Shown: positions 39,420-50,041 of the stretch, one piece after another
Position numbering within the stretch: the first letter of the stretch is position 1
Layout of the letters: each line of letters opens with the position of its first letter
NCBI RefSeq assembly: GCF_009662475.1
Contig: NZ_CP045571.1
Location: 1,052,501 to 1,116,500 of the forward strand
From: Acidithiobacillus thiooxidans ATCC 19377
Lineage (GTDB): Bacteria > Pseudomonadota > Gammaproteobacteria > Acidithiobacillales > Acidithiobacillaceae
DNA length: 64,000 nucleotides
Direction: 5' to 3'
Notes under the pieces: generated by a model
The model's database searches: none
Told to the model about the DNA's origin: nothing
Seen by the model: the letters and a program-made list of their open reading frames with translations, nothing else
Translations under genes and position numbers: made by a program

Positions 39420-39909
39420 GGCCTTGCTGGCTTTGTTTTTGTCCAGTGCAGAACCACTGTCGCGGGAACAGCTCGCTGGCATTTTCGCCGACGACCCGGA
39501 ATATGCGGGTTGGGAAGCGGCACTGGAGATTTTACTGGCCGCTGGTGAAGGCCCCATGCAGCTGATCGCCGTTGCAGGTGGATATCGTCTGCAGATTCAT
39601 CCTCGCCACCATGGGCTGTTAGCGCGCTTGCATGTAGAGGCTCCCCGCCCATTGAGCAAAGCGGTGCTGGAAACATTGGCGGTTATTGCCTATCAACAGC
39701 CTGTTACCCGTCCGGAAATTGAACACTGGCGGGGAGTATCGGTAGGTGCGAGTATCATGCAGCAGTTACAGGAGCTTGGCTGGATTGCTGTGGTAGGTCA
39801 CCGCGAAAGCCCTGGTCGTCCGGCGCTTTGGGCAACTACTTCTGAATTTATGCAGCATTTTGCTTTGGCTTCCTTGGGAGATTTGCCCGTAGTAAGGACC
39901 GATAAATAG
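39412..39909 (+). CDS. scpB: Segregation and condensation protein B
   Basis: 165 residues. ScpB is the winged-helix partner of ScpA. Family sequence SKAVLETLAVIAYQQPVTRPEIEHWRGVSV and LGWIAVVGHRESPGRPALWATTSEFMQHF are visible. It is shorter than many ScpB proteins but keeps both winged-helix regions. In related bacteria rluB follows directly; here the sqr gene lies between. Confidence 0.94.
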   Translation: MREALLALFLSSAEPLSREQLAGIFADDPEYAGWEAALEILLAAGEGPMQLIAVAGGYRLQIHPRHHGLLARLHVEAPRPLSKAVLETLAVIAYQQPVTRPEIEHWRGVSVGASIMQQLQELGWIAVVGHRESPGRPALWATTSEFMQHFALASLGDLPVVRTDK

Positions 39910-39940
39910 AAAGATTATTTTAATATTAGAAAAAACTTAT

Positions 39941-39969
39941 TTGACGGCTTGATAATATGGTCGCATATT
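39941..39969 (+). promoter_or_regulatory. Candidate sqr promoter
   Basis: TTGACG (39941-39946) and CATATT (39964-39969) with a 17-base spacer, about 90 bases before the sqr start, in an AT-rich gap after scpB. Confidence 0.5.
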
Positions 39970-39999
39970 TTTGTGGAATTTGTTGATGGCGGTTAATAA

Positions 40000-41367
<1,368 letters not shown>

Positions 41368-41391
41368 GCATCACCCGCAGCAAAACATCAG

Positions 41392-41415
41392 ACCCCGCCT
41401 CGCGCGGGGTTTTTT
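41392..41415 (+). terminator. Intrinsic terminator after sqr
   Basis: ACCCCGC (41392-41398) and GCGGGGT (41404-41410) form a perfect seven-base stem followed by a T run. Confidence 0.9.
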
Positions 41416-41458
41416 ATCCTGAAAACTACCATGAGGCATGCCCGGAGATTTTTGAACA

Positions 41459-42310
41459 ATGGATGAAAAATTACAAAAAGTTTTGGCACGCTTTGGTCTG
41501 GGATCCAGAAGACTTATGGAACAATGGATTACTGCCGGTCGTATTCAGGTGAATGGTCAGGTCGCCAAACTGGGGGATCGGGTTACACCGCAGGACAAAA
41601 TATCGGTAGATGGAGAAGCCTTGCGGATTCCTTCCTGGGTTCGCCCGCGACTGCGGGTGCTGCGTTACCACAAGCCAGCAGGGGAGCTGACTACCCGGAA
41701 TGATCCCGATGGTCGTCCAACTGTTTTTGATCGCTTGCCCAAGTTGCGTGGCAGTCGTTGGGTGGCCGTTGGCCGTTTAGACTATAACACGGAAGGACTC
41801 CTCCTTCTCACCAATGATGGGGATCTGGCCAATGCCTTGATGCATCCCCGTGCGGGCATTGAAAGAGAATACGCGGTCCGCATATTGGGTGTTTTGAGTA
41901 ACGAACAGCAAATCCAGCTTTTGAAAGGTGTGACGCTGGAAGATGGGGAAGCGCGATTTCTCAAAATTGAAGAGGCTGGTGGTGAGGGAGCCAATCACTG
42001 GTATCACGTCACTCTTGCTGAAGGTCGCAACCGGGAAGTGCGCCGTCTGTTTGAAGCCTTGGGTCTGGCAGTCAGTCGTTTGATTCGAGTGCGCTATGGC
42101 GTGGTGGAAATGCCACGTTTACTCAAAAATGGTTATTTTGATGAATTACCCGATGAAGAACGAGATAATCTGCTGGCTAGCGTCAAATGGGTGAATCCGG
42201 CAAGGCCGATGACCGAGCATGGAGTGGCAGATTCCAAATCGCACAACTCAAACAGATCATCATCGGAGCGGCATCCAGGGGCATCTCGTTCATCGAGGTA
42301 CAAATTTTGA
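41459..42310 (+). CDS. rluB: RluB-type 23S rRNA pseudouridine synthase
   Basis: 283 residues. An S4 RNA-binding domain at the N terminus (KLQKVLARFGLGSRRLMEQWI) precedes the RsuA/RluB catalytic domain with the Asp in VAVGRLDYNTEGLLLLTNDG and LAEGRNREVRRLFEALG. It makes a pseudouridine in 23S rRNA (position 2605 in E. coli). The tail of about 30 residues (SHNSNRSSSERHPGASRSS) is low complexity. Likely once joined to scpAB, now separated by sqr. Confidence 0.93.
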   Translation: MDEKLQKVLARFGLGSRRLMEQWITAGRIQVNGQVAKLGDRVTPQDKISVDGEALRIPSWVRPRLRVLRYHKPAGELTTRNDPDGRPTVFDRLPKLRGSRWVAVGRLDYNTEGLLLLTNDGDLANALMHPRAGIEREYAVRILGVLSNEQQIQLLKGVTLEDGEARFLKIEEAGGEGANHWYHVTLAEGRNREVRRLFEALGLAVSRLIRVRYGVVEMPRLLKNGYFDELPDEERDNLLASVKWVNPARPMTEHGVADSKSHNSNRSSSERHPGASRSSRYKF

Positions 42311-42386
42311 ACGAATGTATTATAATTGATTCATATGTAATATTTGTGTTACTTTGCTCGTGTAAGCATGCTGAGAGAGTGTTCAT

Positions 42387-42587
42387 ATGGAACTCACGAC
42401 CCAATCCAGAAGCCCCGTTAACGAGGTGCGGACTTATTTATTGGTACCGGAAAACAAGATTCAAGAAGTTACGCGGGCACAGTGCCTTGATCCGGAGAAG
42501 GATGATGCGAATATTTCATGGATGACAACAGTTTTGTTTATTATTCTTTCAGAGGTCATAGGTTTTTTTGTCAAACTATTTCGTTGA
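42387..42587 (+). CDS. Small membrane protein, unknown
   Basis: 66 residues: a polar N-terminal half and one C-terminal hydrophobic segment (about 45-63, MTTVLFIILSEVIGFFVKLFR). GAGAG lies before the ATG and a TATAAT stands about 60 bases upstream. No family recognised. The last 12 bases overlap the convergent small gene. Coding status is plausible but not proven. Confidence 0.45.
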   Translation: MELTTQSRSPVNEVRTYLLVPENKIQEVTRAQCLDPEKDDANISWMTTVLFIILSEVIGFFVKLFR

Positions 42588-42875
42588 AGCTTGATAATAT
42601 TCACCGATAATTTCCCAAGCAGCAAAAATTATCCGAGTGATGATATGTGCTGCGAACCATATAACAAAAAAACGTAATACATCCATTATTATAGGTATCC
42701 AGAAAGGGAACTCCCCACCGAATCCCAAGGGCTGGGGTAGCAATCCCCATTCAGCAGCAATAATGGCCAATAACCAGGTGATCGCCCAACTTTTTACGCT
42801 GGCAGTAGGGCTACTGCGGCGCTTGGGCTTGAATTTCTGATCAACTATTGGTTCTTCTTTCTTGTCCTTTGCCAT
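42576..42875 (-). CDS. Small two-segment membrane protein, unknown
   Basis: 99 residues: a highly charged N terminus (MAKDKKEEPIVDQKFKPKRR), then two hydrophobic segments (about 28-45 and 60-88). No family recognised. It ends the minus-strand run that begins with the chemotaxis genes, 19 bases after the soluble receptor at 42895, so it may be co-transcribed. Confidence 0.5.
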   Translation of the reverse strand: MAKDKKEEPIVDQKFKPKRRSSPTASVKSWAITWLLAIIAAEWGLLPQPLGFGGEFPFWIPIIMDVLRFFVIWFAAHIITRIIFAAWEIIGEYYQASTK

Positions 42876-42894
42876 GATATCTCGTAGTTATTTT

Positions 42895-44238
42895 TTAGTG
42901 ACCCATGACATGGTCGCGCAGTTTGTCCAGTTGTTGTTGCACCATGGTGCTGAGACTTTTCAGCTGATCGGCACCAGTATGAACGGCGGCATTATCTCCT
43001 TTTTTTAAGGCATTAATAATGGCGATTCCCAACTTATGTACTTGCGGATGAACCTGCTGTACAGCAATAAAGGCTTCGGATTGAGCGATGGGAGTTTCCA
43101 GCATGCTGTCCATCCATTGCCCTAAACGGCACTGGTGGTGGTCTTTAATGTTGTTGATATCAATTTGGCTGGCTTTATCAGTAATCGCTTCCAGAATTCG
43201 GCTGACCCATAAAACATGGTCTGCCTTAACCACGGTCAGTCGAGTGGCCAGTGCCGGATCACCCTGCATGGCCGCTTCACTGGCGTGCGCCAGTTCATCA
43301 CGAACATGGTCGAGACACTGGCGGATAGCCTGGAATTGCTGAGCAAATTGTCCCATGGACTGCTGCAATGCATTCATGTGTGTACCCATGCTTTCTGCGG
43401 CGACAACTTCCCGGGCACTCCCACTGACAATGTTTTCAATGTTTCCACGGGTTTTTTGTGCAGACTGGTTGGCCATACCCAGGACCTCGGCAACGGTTTC
43501 GAGAGCATCTCCGCCACGACGCAAATGTTCCACACTGGCGCTGACGCCCGTTTCAACTTGTATGGCTCCTTTGTTTATGGTGGTTGCAGAACTACGTATA
43601 TCAGCAGCAGCACGAGCAGAACTTTGCGCCAGTTTTTTGACTTCATCGGCAACTACCGCAAAACCGCGCCCATGTTCCCCGGCGCGTGCAGCCTCAATAG
43701 CCGCATTGAGAGCCAGCAGGTTGGTTTGCTTGGCAATTTCCTGCACTTTGCCTGCCAATGTGGTAATAGTACGGGTTTGCTGCAGAAAAGCCTGTACAGT
43801 TTCCCCCATGGATGTGACGGTTTGCTCGACGAGATCCATTTCGCCAATTAACACGGAAAGCCGTTCGTTTCCCATCTGCACATCATGTAAGGTCGCTTCG
43901 GCCAGCGACTGGTTGGAGCCAATACTGTCTGCCGTGCTGCGCACCGCTTTTATGACCGCATCGGCCTGATCATACAGGGATTGGCTATCCAGCTGTGCAG
44001 TACGTAAATCCTGCTCTAAGTCCATACCCAGCAAGTGACTTTCAGCAGTTTGCTCCAGGGCTGTAACTTGATGATCCAGAACTTTACAGCTTTGCCAAAG
44101 ACGTGCTTTTTGCCAGTCACAAATCGGCGTAATGGTTTTTCCGAGTTCAGGATCATCTCGAATTAACTGTGCCGTTTCTGCGTCACCATCCAGGCAGGCA
44201 GAAAACAGGGAAAGCAGAGTATGGTTTTCAGTGGACAT
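42895..44238 (-). CDS. Soluble chemoreceptor with C-terminal CZB domain
   Basis: 447 residues with no membrane segment. A helical N-terminal part (about 1-150) has no recognised sensor fold. The receptor tip [21 protein letters not shown] and [17 protein letters not shown] that contacts CheA/CheW is intact (about 165-205). A C-terminal CZB (chemoreceptor zinc-binding) domain shows [25 protein letters not shown] and VHPQVHKLG, the His/Cys/His/His zinc set. CZB receptors of the TlpD kind are cytoplasmic and respond to oxidants, zinc or metabolic state. Transcribed after cheV by 25 bases. Confidence 0.88.
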   Translation of the reverse strand: MSTENHTLLSLFSACLDGDAETAQLIRDDPELGKTITPICDWQKARLWQSCKVLDHQVTALEQTAESHLLGMDLEQDLRTAQLDSQSLYDQADAVIKAVRSTADSIGSNQSLAEATLHDVQMGNERLSVLIGEMDLVEQTVTSMGETVQAFLQQTRTITTLAGKVQEIAKQTNLLALNAAIEAARAGEHGRGFAVVADEVKKLAQSSARAAADIRSSATTINKGAIQVETGVSASVEHLRRGGDALETVAEVLGMANQSAQKTRGNIENIVSGSAREVVAAESMGTHMNALQQSMGQFAQQFQAIRQCLDHVRDELAHASEAAMQGDPALATRLTVVKADHVLWVSRILEAITDKASQIDINNIKDHHQCRLGQWMDSMLETPIAQSEAFIAVQQVHPQVHKLGIAIINALKKGDNAAVHTGADQLKSLSTMVQQQLDKLRDHVMGH

Positions 44239-44263
44239 GGCGTAGCCTCGTCATGGTGAGATT

Positions 44264-45220
44264 TTAGTGAGAATGAATAACGCTCGTAATAGCGCGAGCC
44301 AGATCATCCGGTAAAAATTTTGCTACGTAGCCATCCGCGTTGACACTGCGCGCATGGGCTTCATTGGCGGTACCAGATAGCGATGAGTGAATGACGACCG
44401 GTACATCGCGGAGGGCTTCATTTTCTTTAATATGACGGGTCAATGTAAATCCATCCATTTCGGGCATTTCAAGATCCGTCAAAACCAGTGCGACCTTGTC
44501 ACGAAGTGGGGTGCCTGACGCTTTGGCATCTTGCGCGAGCTGTTTTAAACGTTCAAGTGCTTCCTTGCCGGTTTTGGTTCCTATAAAAGCCAAGCCCAAA
44601 CTTTTCAGGGTTTTTTCGATCTGATTGCGCGCGACACCAGAATCATCGGCATAAAGAATGACGGCACCTTTGGGAATTTCTATGGCATGTTGTTGTACGA
44701 GTTCATCTCCGGCTTTGAAACGCGAAGGTAATACCTGACGAAGAATGTGTTCCACATCCAGCACCAGAGCCAGGCGTGCGGTTTCTTCGTCCTCATCAAG
44801 CCGTGCCAGACTGGTGACCAGGCCGCCTACTGAGGCACCCTCCGCAGAAAGTACGCGACTCCACTCCAGTCGGACAATTTCTTCGACATCTTCAACGGCA
44901 AATCCTTGCACAGAACGCTCATATTCTGTAACCAGCAGAATATTTAATCCGTCTGTTTTGCAGCCGACCACCTCTGGTAAATTAATCACGGGAATGATTT
45001 GTCCACGTATGTTGGCGACGCCCATCACATGCTCAGGCGCACCGGGCATGGGCGTGATTTTGGGCATGACCAGTGCTTCACGGACCTTGAACACATTGAT
45101 CCCAAAAAGTTCGCGGCTATTGATTTTGGGATCCGTGCCGAGACGGAATACCAGCAGCTCAAACTTGTTGGTGCCCGCAAGCTGGGCGCGTTCATCAACT
45201 TCCCGCAGTAACTGATTCAT
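44264..45220 (-). CDS. cheV: CheV: CheW domain fused to a response-regulator receiver
   Basis: 318 residues. The CheW-like adaptor (about 18-165) contains LFGINVFKVREAL, VANIRGQIIPVINLPEVVG and LVTEYERSVQGFAV; the C-terminal receiver (about 188-318) contains the acidic ILYADDSG, phospho-acceptor Asp in LVLTDLEMPEMDGF and the Lys in GYVAKFLP. CheV couples receptors to CheA and may tune adaptation. No separate cheW, cheR or cheB occurs in the window, so CheV may be the adaptor used by these receptors. Confidence 0.93.
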   Translation of the reverse strand: MNQLLREVDERAQLAGTNKFELLVFRLGTDPKINSRELFGINVFKVREALVMPKITPMPGAPEHVMGVANIRGQIIPVINLPEVVGCKTDGLNILLVTEYERSVQGFAVEDVEEIVRLEWSRVLSAEGASVGGLVTSLARLDEDEETARLALVLDVEHILRQVLPSRFKAGDELVQQHAIEIPKGAVILYADDSGVARNQIEKTLKSLGLAFIGTKTGKEALERLKQLAQDAKASGTPLRDKVALVLTDLEMPEMDGFTLTRHIKENEALRDVPVVIHSSLSGTANEAHARSVNADGYVAKFLPDDLARAITSVIHSH

Positions 45221-45230
45221 GATCCAATCC

Positions 45231-46079
45231 TCAATAGGTTTTTTGAATGATCGCGCTTAGCGCGTCCATATGCTGGAAAATATTATCCCGACTATCCAGG
45301 ACCTGCCGCAGTAATTTGCCAGTACTTTCCTGATCACCGGCTTGATGTGCAGCCAGTAGTTCCCGCGCGCGTTGATGGAATTGCCGATGCGGCTCGGCCA
45401 GGGCGACAAATTCAGCTTCATTGCCCAGAAGCTGCCTCCCTGTTCCTTCATACCATGAGCCCAGAGCACACTGATGTTGGTCCTGCAGATCATCCGGACT
45501 CATTGGTGACCCATTATCACTCACGGCATTTTGCAGGCGGTGAACCAATGCTTCATGACTTTGACGGGCGGCATCCAGGGTCATGGATACCGCTAGCGTG
45601 CGTAAATTTTTTATTTCTTTTTGCAGATTGCGCGTCACATCCATGGATTGCTGCGCCTGTTGCTGATTGTTCTGTGCGGCACTATCAATATTTTTTGCCG
45701 TTAAATTGACGGCTGTTATATTGTTTTGCACTTCGTCTGTGGCATCCTGGACACGTTTGGATAAATTCCGGACTTCATCAGCTACTACGGCAAAACCTCG
45801 ACCATGTTCTCCGGCACGAGCGGCCTCAATGGCGGCATTTAATGCCAGCAGGTTGGTTTGATAAGCAATTTCGCGGATAGTCTGGGCGATGCGGCTGATT
45901 GCAACTACCTGATTCATGAGGGACTGCGAGGCTTGATGGTTATCATCAATGGCTTTTGTAAGTAACGTCAGGTTTTTATTGACTGTTTCCATGGCCGAAG
46001 CAGCTTCGGCGGATGTATGGGTGAGTATACGCGCATTTTGGGTCGCATTTCTGGAGCTACTTTCCGAAAATTCATCCAT
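45231..46079 (-). CDS. Sensorless soluble chemoreceptor with CZB domain
   Basis: 282 residues, much shorter than standard receptors. It begins directly in the signalling helix ([18 protein letters not shown]), has no membrane segment and no sensor domain, and carries an intact tip ([21 protein letters not shown], about 68-88). A short CZB-like end shows [15 protein letters not shown] and [11 protein letters not shown] receptor without a sensor needs a partner protein. The upstream gene encodes an ODP-type di-iron protein 22 bases away, the arrangement described for the ODP-receptor pair of Treponema denticola. Confidence 0.85.
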   Translation of the reverse strand: MDEFSESSSRNATQNARILTHTSAEAASAMETVNKNLTLLTKAIDDNHQASQSLMNQVVAISRIAQTIREIAYQTNLLALNAAIEAARAGEHGRGFAVVADEVRNLSKRVQDATDEVQNNITAVNLTAKNIDSAAQNNQQQAQQSMDVTRNLQKEIKNLRTLAVSMTLDAARQSHEALVHRLQNAVSDNGSPMSPDDLQDQHQCALGSWYEGTGRQLLGNEAEFVALAEPHRQFHQRARELLAAHQAGDQESTGKLLRQVLDSRDNIFQHMDALSAIIQKTY

Positions 46080-46101
46080 AGTACTCTATTCCCTTTAATG
46101 G

Positions 46102-46850
46102 TTAATTGATCCCGGTACCGACATTGATTTTGTCGAACCAGTCCAGAAAGCGCTTAACATTATCGCCACTATAAATAGCCCCATGCTGTGGGCAGAGATG
46201 TTGTATATCTAATTGACTCACCCGCTCTATCCAGTTTTTCTTGGCGGCATTGGAAGGCATCCAGCGTTCATGAAAATATTTGGCTTTTTTGATATGTTCT
46301 TCAAAAGCGCGCCCGGTTTTATCGCGTCGGTCTACCCATGCGTCATGACCGGGGGTAATAATGCGGCACCCACATCACCGGAAAACAAAATTTTTGCCTC
46401 TGGATCATAAACATGAAAATTAGCTGAAGAATGCAGGTAGTGAGCCGGTATAAACTCCAGGCGCCGCCCTCCAATCATCACATCTCCGCCCTCATCAGGA
46501 ATGTTTTGCAGTGGGGCATCGAGCGCACCATAATGACGTATAAAACCTTCCCATAGCTTGGGAACGTGCCATTCCATTTTATCGTTACAGGCATGCCATA
46601 GCGGCAAGCTGGAAGCAATATCGGGGTCCTGATGTGAAACAAAGGCTGCTTTCAGGCTGGAAGGCGGAATGACTTCCACCATGGCTGCAAAGACCTGGGG
46701 AAAAATCTCAAATCCGCCTGGATCCAGAATGATGCTTTGTCCGTTCGATTCGATGACGTAAACATTGGAATCAATGACCCGATGTTCGTCCTGATCGTAA
46801 ATGATCCACCAGCGATGGCTGCCTGCTTCAAAGACGGGTGCTGCTTTCAT
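46102..46850 (-). pseudogene. ODP-type MBL-fold di-iron protein, frameshifted
   Basis: The frame from ATG 46850 gives 172 residues: DSNVYVIESNGQSIILDPGG, SHQDPDIASSLPLWHACN, LEFIPAHYLHSSANFHVYDPEAKILFSGDVGAALLPP. This is a metallo-beta-lactamase fold with the H-x-D-P-D variant of the oxygen-binding di-iron proteins (ODP). At 46349-46355 the frame breaks. One extra base (CCCCCGGG for CCCCCGG) restores GHDAWVDRRDKTGRAFEEHI and a long C terminus including LCPQHGAIYSGDN, ending at 46102; total would be 249 residues. Both halves are well conserved, so the break is either very recent or a sequencing error. Confidence 0.82.
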
Positions 46851-47448
46851 GTTCCAGACTCTCCAATTGATGGCGATAGCTGCGAATCGCCTGCGCGACG
46901 GTGCGGACGGCTTCGCCCATGTCTCTGGAAACCCGCATCAGCGGAGCTCCGGTTCTTTCTGCAAGTGCCGCTTCGATCCGGCCGTTGGTGACTACATATT
47001 CTTGTTCTTCAATACCTTCTTGAAGTTGCTGAACGGTTTCCAGGAGATGGCCCAAAATTTTGACAGCTTCGACTTCTTCCTGCTGAATAACTTTTTGCCA
47101 GGTGTTCTGGGTGCTGATCAGGTTGGGACAAGCCTTGCCATGGATCGGGCTGTCACTCAGCATTTCCTGGAATGATTGAGCAAAGCGCTGATGCTGCAAA
47201 ATGCGCATATAAGCTTCAATGAGTGGCGCGATACTTTCCTGAAGATGGGAGGCTGATGTCTTTAAAATGGCTGCTCTTTCCCGGAAGGCCTGGGCTACCA
47301 CGCCATAACCGGCCAAGGCGTTACCATGACGCTTGACCAGCACCATGGCATTAAGTGCGCGCCGGTCAATTTCACGCAATGCCTTTTCGATACTTTGCCG
47401 TGCTGCAAAGGACGCGTCTACGACCCTCATGATGTGCTGAATATCCAT
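46828..47448 (-). CDS. Degenerate chemoreceptor-like helical protein
   Basis: 206 residues, predicted all helical, no membrane segment. Residues about 31-59 (RALNAMVLVKRHGNALAGYG then VVAQAFRERA) align without gaps to the receptor hairpin tip ([29 protein letters not shown]): ALNA, two Gly, VVA and the Arg/Ala positions are kept, while the Glu residues that contact CheA/CheW are lost. The rest is coiled-coil-like without a CZB domain. It sits between cheA (one-base overlap) and the ODP gene (23-base overlap), so it is tightly coupled to both. I know no named family; it may act as a scaffold or decoy. Confidence 0.65.
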   Translation of the reverse strand: MDIQHIMRVVDASFAARQSIEKALREIDRRALNAMVLVKRHGNALAGYGVVAQAFRERAAILKTSASHLQESIAPLIEAYMRILQHQRFAQSFQEMLSDSPIHGKACPNLISTQNTWQKVIQQEEVEAVKILGHLLETVQQLQEGIEEQEYVVTNGRIEAALAERTGAPLMRVSRDMGEAVRTVAQAIRSYRHQLESLEHESSTRL

Positions 47449-49544
47449 CAGGCAGCTCCCTTACAGGAAACATTGATTATGGTCGAATCTCCACCATGAT
47501 CAATAACATGGTTAGCCAGGGCGCCGGCATCGAGAATCAGCACGACATTACCTTTTCCGGAAATGGTAGCGCCCTGGTACCAGTTCTGCTCAGCGAGGAA
47601 ATCAATGGGTTTGACCACAGAGTCCTCGTTTCCAAGCACTTCAGAAACCATAATCAAACCCCGCTCTGTCAATATCCCCTCTATCGGTTCTGATCCTAAA
47701 CGGAGGGGGCGATCATGAAGAAGTCTGCCGAGATCGACCATGGGGATGACTTCAGTACCGTCTACCCGATAGACACTGCGACCACTCATGCGATGAATCC
47801 GGCTTTCCTGGATGTCCAGCAGACTTTCGATGCTGGATACCGGAAGCGCGTAGATTTCCCGCCGCAAACGCAGGTAAAGCACGGGTAGTACCGCCATGGT
47901 CAAAGGAAACTCCATGGAAATACTTGTGCCTAAACCCGGTTTGGTCTGAATATCCAGGCGCCCACGCAGCTTGCGAACAGTTTCCTTGACCACATCCATG
48001 CCGACACCTCGTCCGGAAATGTCGGTAACCTGATCATTGGTAGAAAATCCGGGGCGGAAAATCAGTTCAACCGCTTCCTGTTCCGAGAGGCGCGCCGCCT
48101 GCTCTGCAGTGATGACTCCTTTATCCACGGCTTTCCGGGTAACAAACTGACTGTCAATGCCGCGCCCGTCATCGGAGACTTCAATACGCACCTTATCGCC
48201 CAAATGAATAGCAGCAACTCTGATTTTGGCACTGCGCGCCTTCCCTGCGGCCTGGCGATCTGCAGGTAACTCAACGCCATGGTCGAGACTGTTACGGAGC
48301 AAATGGGTCATAGGACCAGATAGTGCATCGACCACAGCTTTGTCGATTTCAACGTCTTCGCCCACAATTTCGAGCGCAACTTCTTTGCCGAGTTGCCGGG
48401 AAGTGTCCCGGACTACTCTGGGCAACTGCTGAAACAGACGCTTGCAGGGTTGCATACGCAGACGCATGACGGTGCTTTGAATGTCGTTGACGGTGATGTC
48501 CACTTCGCGTGCGATGCGCAGCATGTCTTCATTTTCTTCGCCCAGGCTGCCGATGGCAGAACTCAGTCGGTTACGGAGCAAAACCAGTTCACCCACCTGA
48601 TTCATTACGGCGTCCAGACGGGCGGCATCGACGCGCAATGTAGTATCGGCTGCTTCTTGCGCAGCGGCGGCGCTGCGTGCGGGGGGGGCTGCTTTGCTTG
48701 CATTGGTTGCTTCCGAGGATGGATTGGTCGTTGTGCTGACTGATTGTGTTGGCGGAGCAATCTCGGCAGTGGCTTTTTCTGAATCTATCGAACTTGCAGA
48801 AACGGTTGCGGTAAGGGCGGGTTGTTCATATCCTGGAGCTTGCTGGCCGTAAAGTTGATCCAGCACCTGCTCAAACTCTTCCGGCGAAATTTCGTCACTG
48901 TTCAATTGGCCGGAATCGGACGCACTGGTAACCCCTGGGGCCTTGTTTCCATAAAGAGCGTCCAGAGTGGCCTCAAATTCTGCGTCGGTAATTTCATCCG
49001 CTGCAGTCTCGCTGGAAGATGCGGATTCCGTGCGTTCCAGGAACAGTCCAGATTCACCAGCAGCTGTGGGTCGCTGGCTGACCAATAGCGTGGCTTCCGG
49101 AGGAAAGGGGTTGGAAGGTGTTGCGTCACTTTCGATCGGTCCATTTACAGAAACTTGCTCTGCGCGTTTTCCTGCTGCCAGTTCCTGAATAAGCTGGCCG
49201 AGTTCTTCTGGTCCTGGCCCGGGATATTCTCCACAGGCAAGCTGTTGCAGCATGTCATCAATCACGTCAAGGCCGCGCAGGATGGCATCAATCATCGCTC
49301 CATTAACGACCAGGGTATGGGAACGCAGCTTGTCCAGCAGATCTTCCAGATGATGGGTCCAACTGACGAGATGATCGGCTTCGAGAAATCCGGCACCCCC
49401 TTTGAGGGTATGAAAAGCCCGGAAGACGGAGGCGAGCACCTCATCATTGTTCGGATCGGATTCCAGACGCAGGGTGTCGTCCTGAGCTTTTTCGAGGAGT
49501 TCCCGAGCTTCCGGCAAGTAATCCTGCAGAATTTCCATATCCAT
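47448..49544 (-). CDS. cheA: Chemotaxis histidine kinase CheA
   Basis: 698 residues. P1 HPt domain with phospho-acceptor His45 in FRAFHTLKGGAGF. A linker of about 190 residues contains two copies of a DEI-x-x-x-EFE-x-x-LD-x-LYG motif (about 185-235), probably short CheY/CheZ-type docking peptides in place of a folded P2. The P3 dimer begins at about 298 (TLRVDAARLDAVMNQVGELVLLRNRL). The P4 kinase shows HLLRNSLDHGVE, SDDGRGID and GRGVGMDVV. P5 CheW-like domain lies at the end. It lies five bases after cheZ. Confidence 0.96.
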   Translation of the reverse strand: MDMEILQDYLPEARELLEKAQDDTLRLESDPNNDEVLASVFRAFHTLKGGAGFLEADHLVSWTHHLEDLLDKLRSHTLVVNGAMIDAILRGLDVIDDMLQQLACGEYPGPGPEELGQLIQELAAGKRAEQVSVNGPIESDATPSNPFPPEATLLVSQRPTAAGESGLFLERTESASSSETAADEITDAEFEATLDALYGNKAPGVTSASDSGQLNSDEISPEEFEQVLDQLYGQQAPGYEQPALTATVSASSIDSEKATAEIAPPTQSVSTTTNPSSEATNASKAAPPARSAAAAQEAADTTLRVDAARLDAVMNQVGELVLLRNRLSSAIGSLGEENEDMLRIAREVDITVNDIQSTVMRLRMQPCKRLFQQLPRVVRDTSRQLGKEVALEIVGEDVEIDKAVVDALSGPMTHLLRNSLDHGVELPADRQAAGKARSAKIRVAAIHLGDKVRIEVSDDGRGIDSQFVTRKAVDKGVITAEQAARLSEQEAVELIFRPGFSTNDQVTDISGRGVGMDVVKETVRKLRGRLDIQTKPGLGTSISMEFPLTMAVLPVLYLRLRREIYALPVSSIESLLDIQESRIHRMSGRSVYRVDGTEVIPMVDLGRLLHDRPLRLGSEPIEGILTERGLIMVSEVLGNEDSVVKPIDFLAEQNWYQGATISGKGNVVLILDAGALANHVIDHGGDSTIINVSCKGAA

Positions 49545-49549
49545 GCTTT

Positions 49550-50041
49550 TTAGATCCCCAGTTCTGCCAGCAAGCTATCCACTTCTTCCTGATTGATGCT
49601 GGGATTAGCCTCGGCAGTTGCGGCGTTTTCCTCTGTGATATCACTGGCTGATTCCATACCCGCTTCTGCCAGAGTAAGGCGGATACGTTCTTCAACGGCC
49701 TGAAGCAGGGTGATGGCTTTTTTCAGCCGTTGACCGGCAAGATCCTGCCCCTGTTGGCTGGCCAGAATAACGAGCAGGGCGCTTTCAATATGCTTTAGGG
49801 GCTCATCGATATAACTATTGTGCGTGTTGCGAATGATGGTTACCGCATCTTGCGCTCTTTCGACAGCGGCAAGAGTGGCCATAGTCTGCTCTTCGGTTAA
49901 GCGCAGTGCTTCTTCCAGAGGGTTTTGTGCACCGGACAAATTTTCTTCGGCAGTATTGGCGATTCGCTTCAGGCCTTCACGCAGCAGTAACTCGGCCTCA
50001 CTGAGCAGACGATTAGGATCCAGCGGATTTTGTGTGGTCAT
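49550..50041 (-). CDS. cheZ: CheY phosphatase CheZ
   Basis: 163 residues from ATG 50041, overlapping the cheY stop. The catalytic Asp100 and Gln104 lie in QDLAGQRLKKAI, as in the E. coli QDLTGQ motif. The C-terminal NQEEVDSLLAELGI is the CheY-binding peptide. The protein is about 50 residues shorter than the E. coli form. It removes phosphate from CheY-P to end the signal. Confidence 0.92.
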   Translation of the reverse strand: MTTQNPLDPNRLLSEAELLLREGLKRIANTAEENLSGAQNPLEEALRLTEEQTMATLAAVERAQDAVTIIRNTHNSYIDEPLKHIESALLVILASQQGQDLAGQRLKKAITLLQAVEERIRLTLAEAGMESASDITEENAATAEANPSINQEEVDSLLAELGI

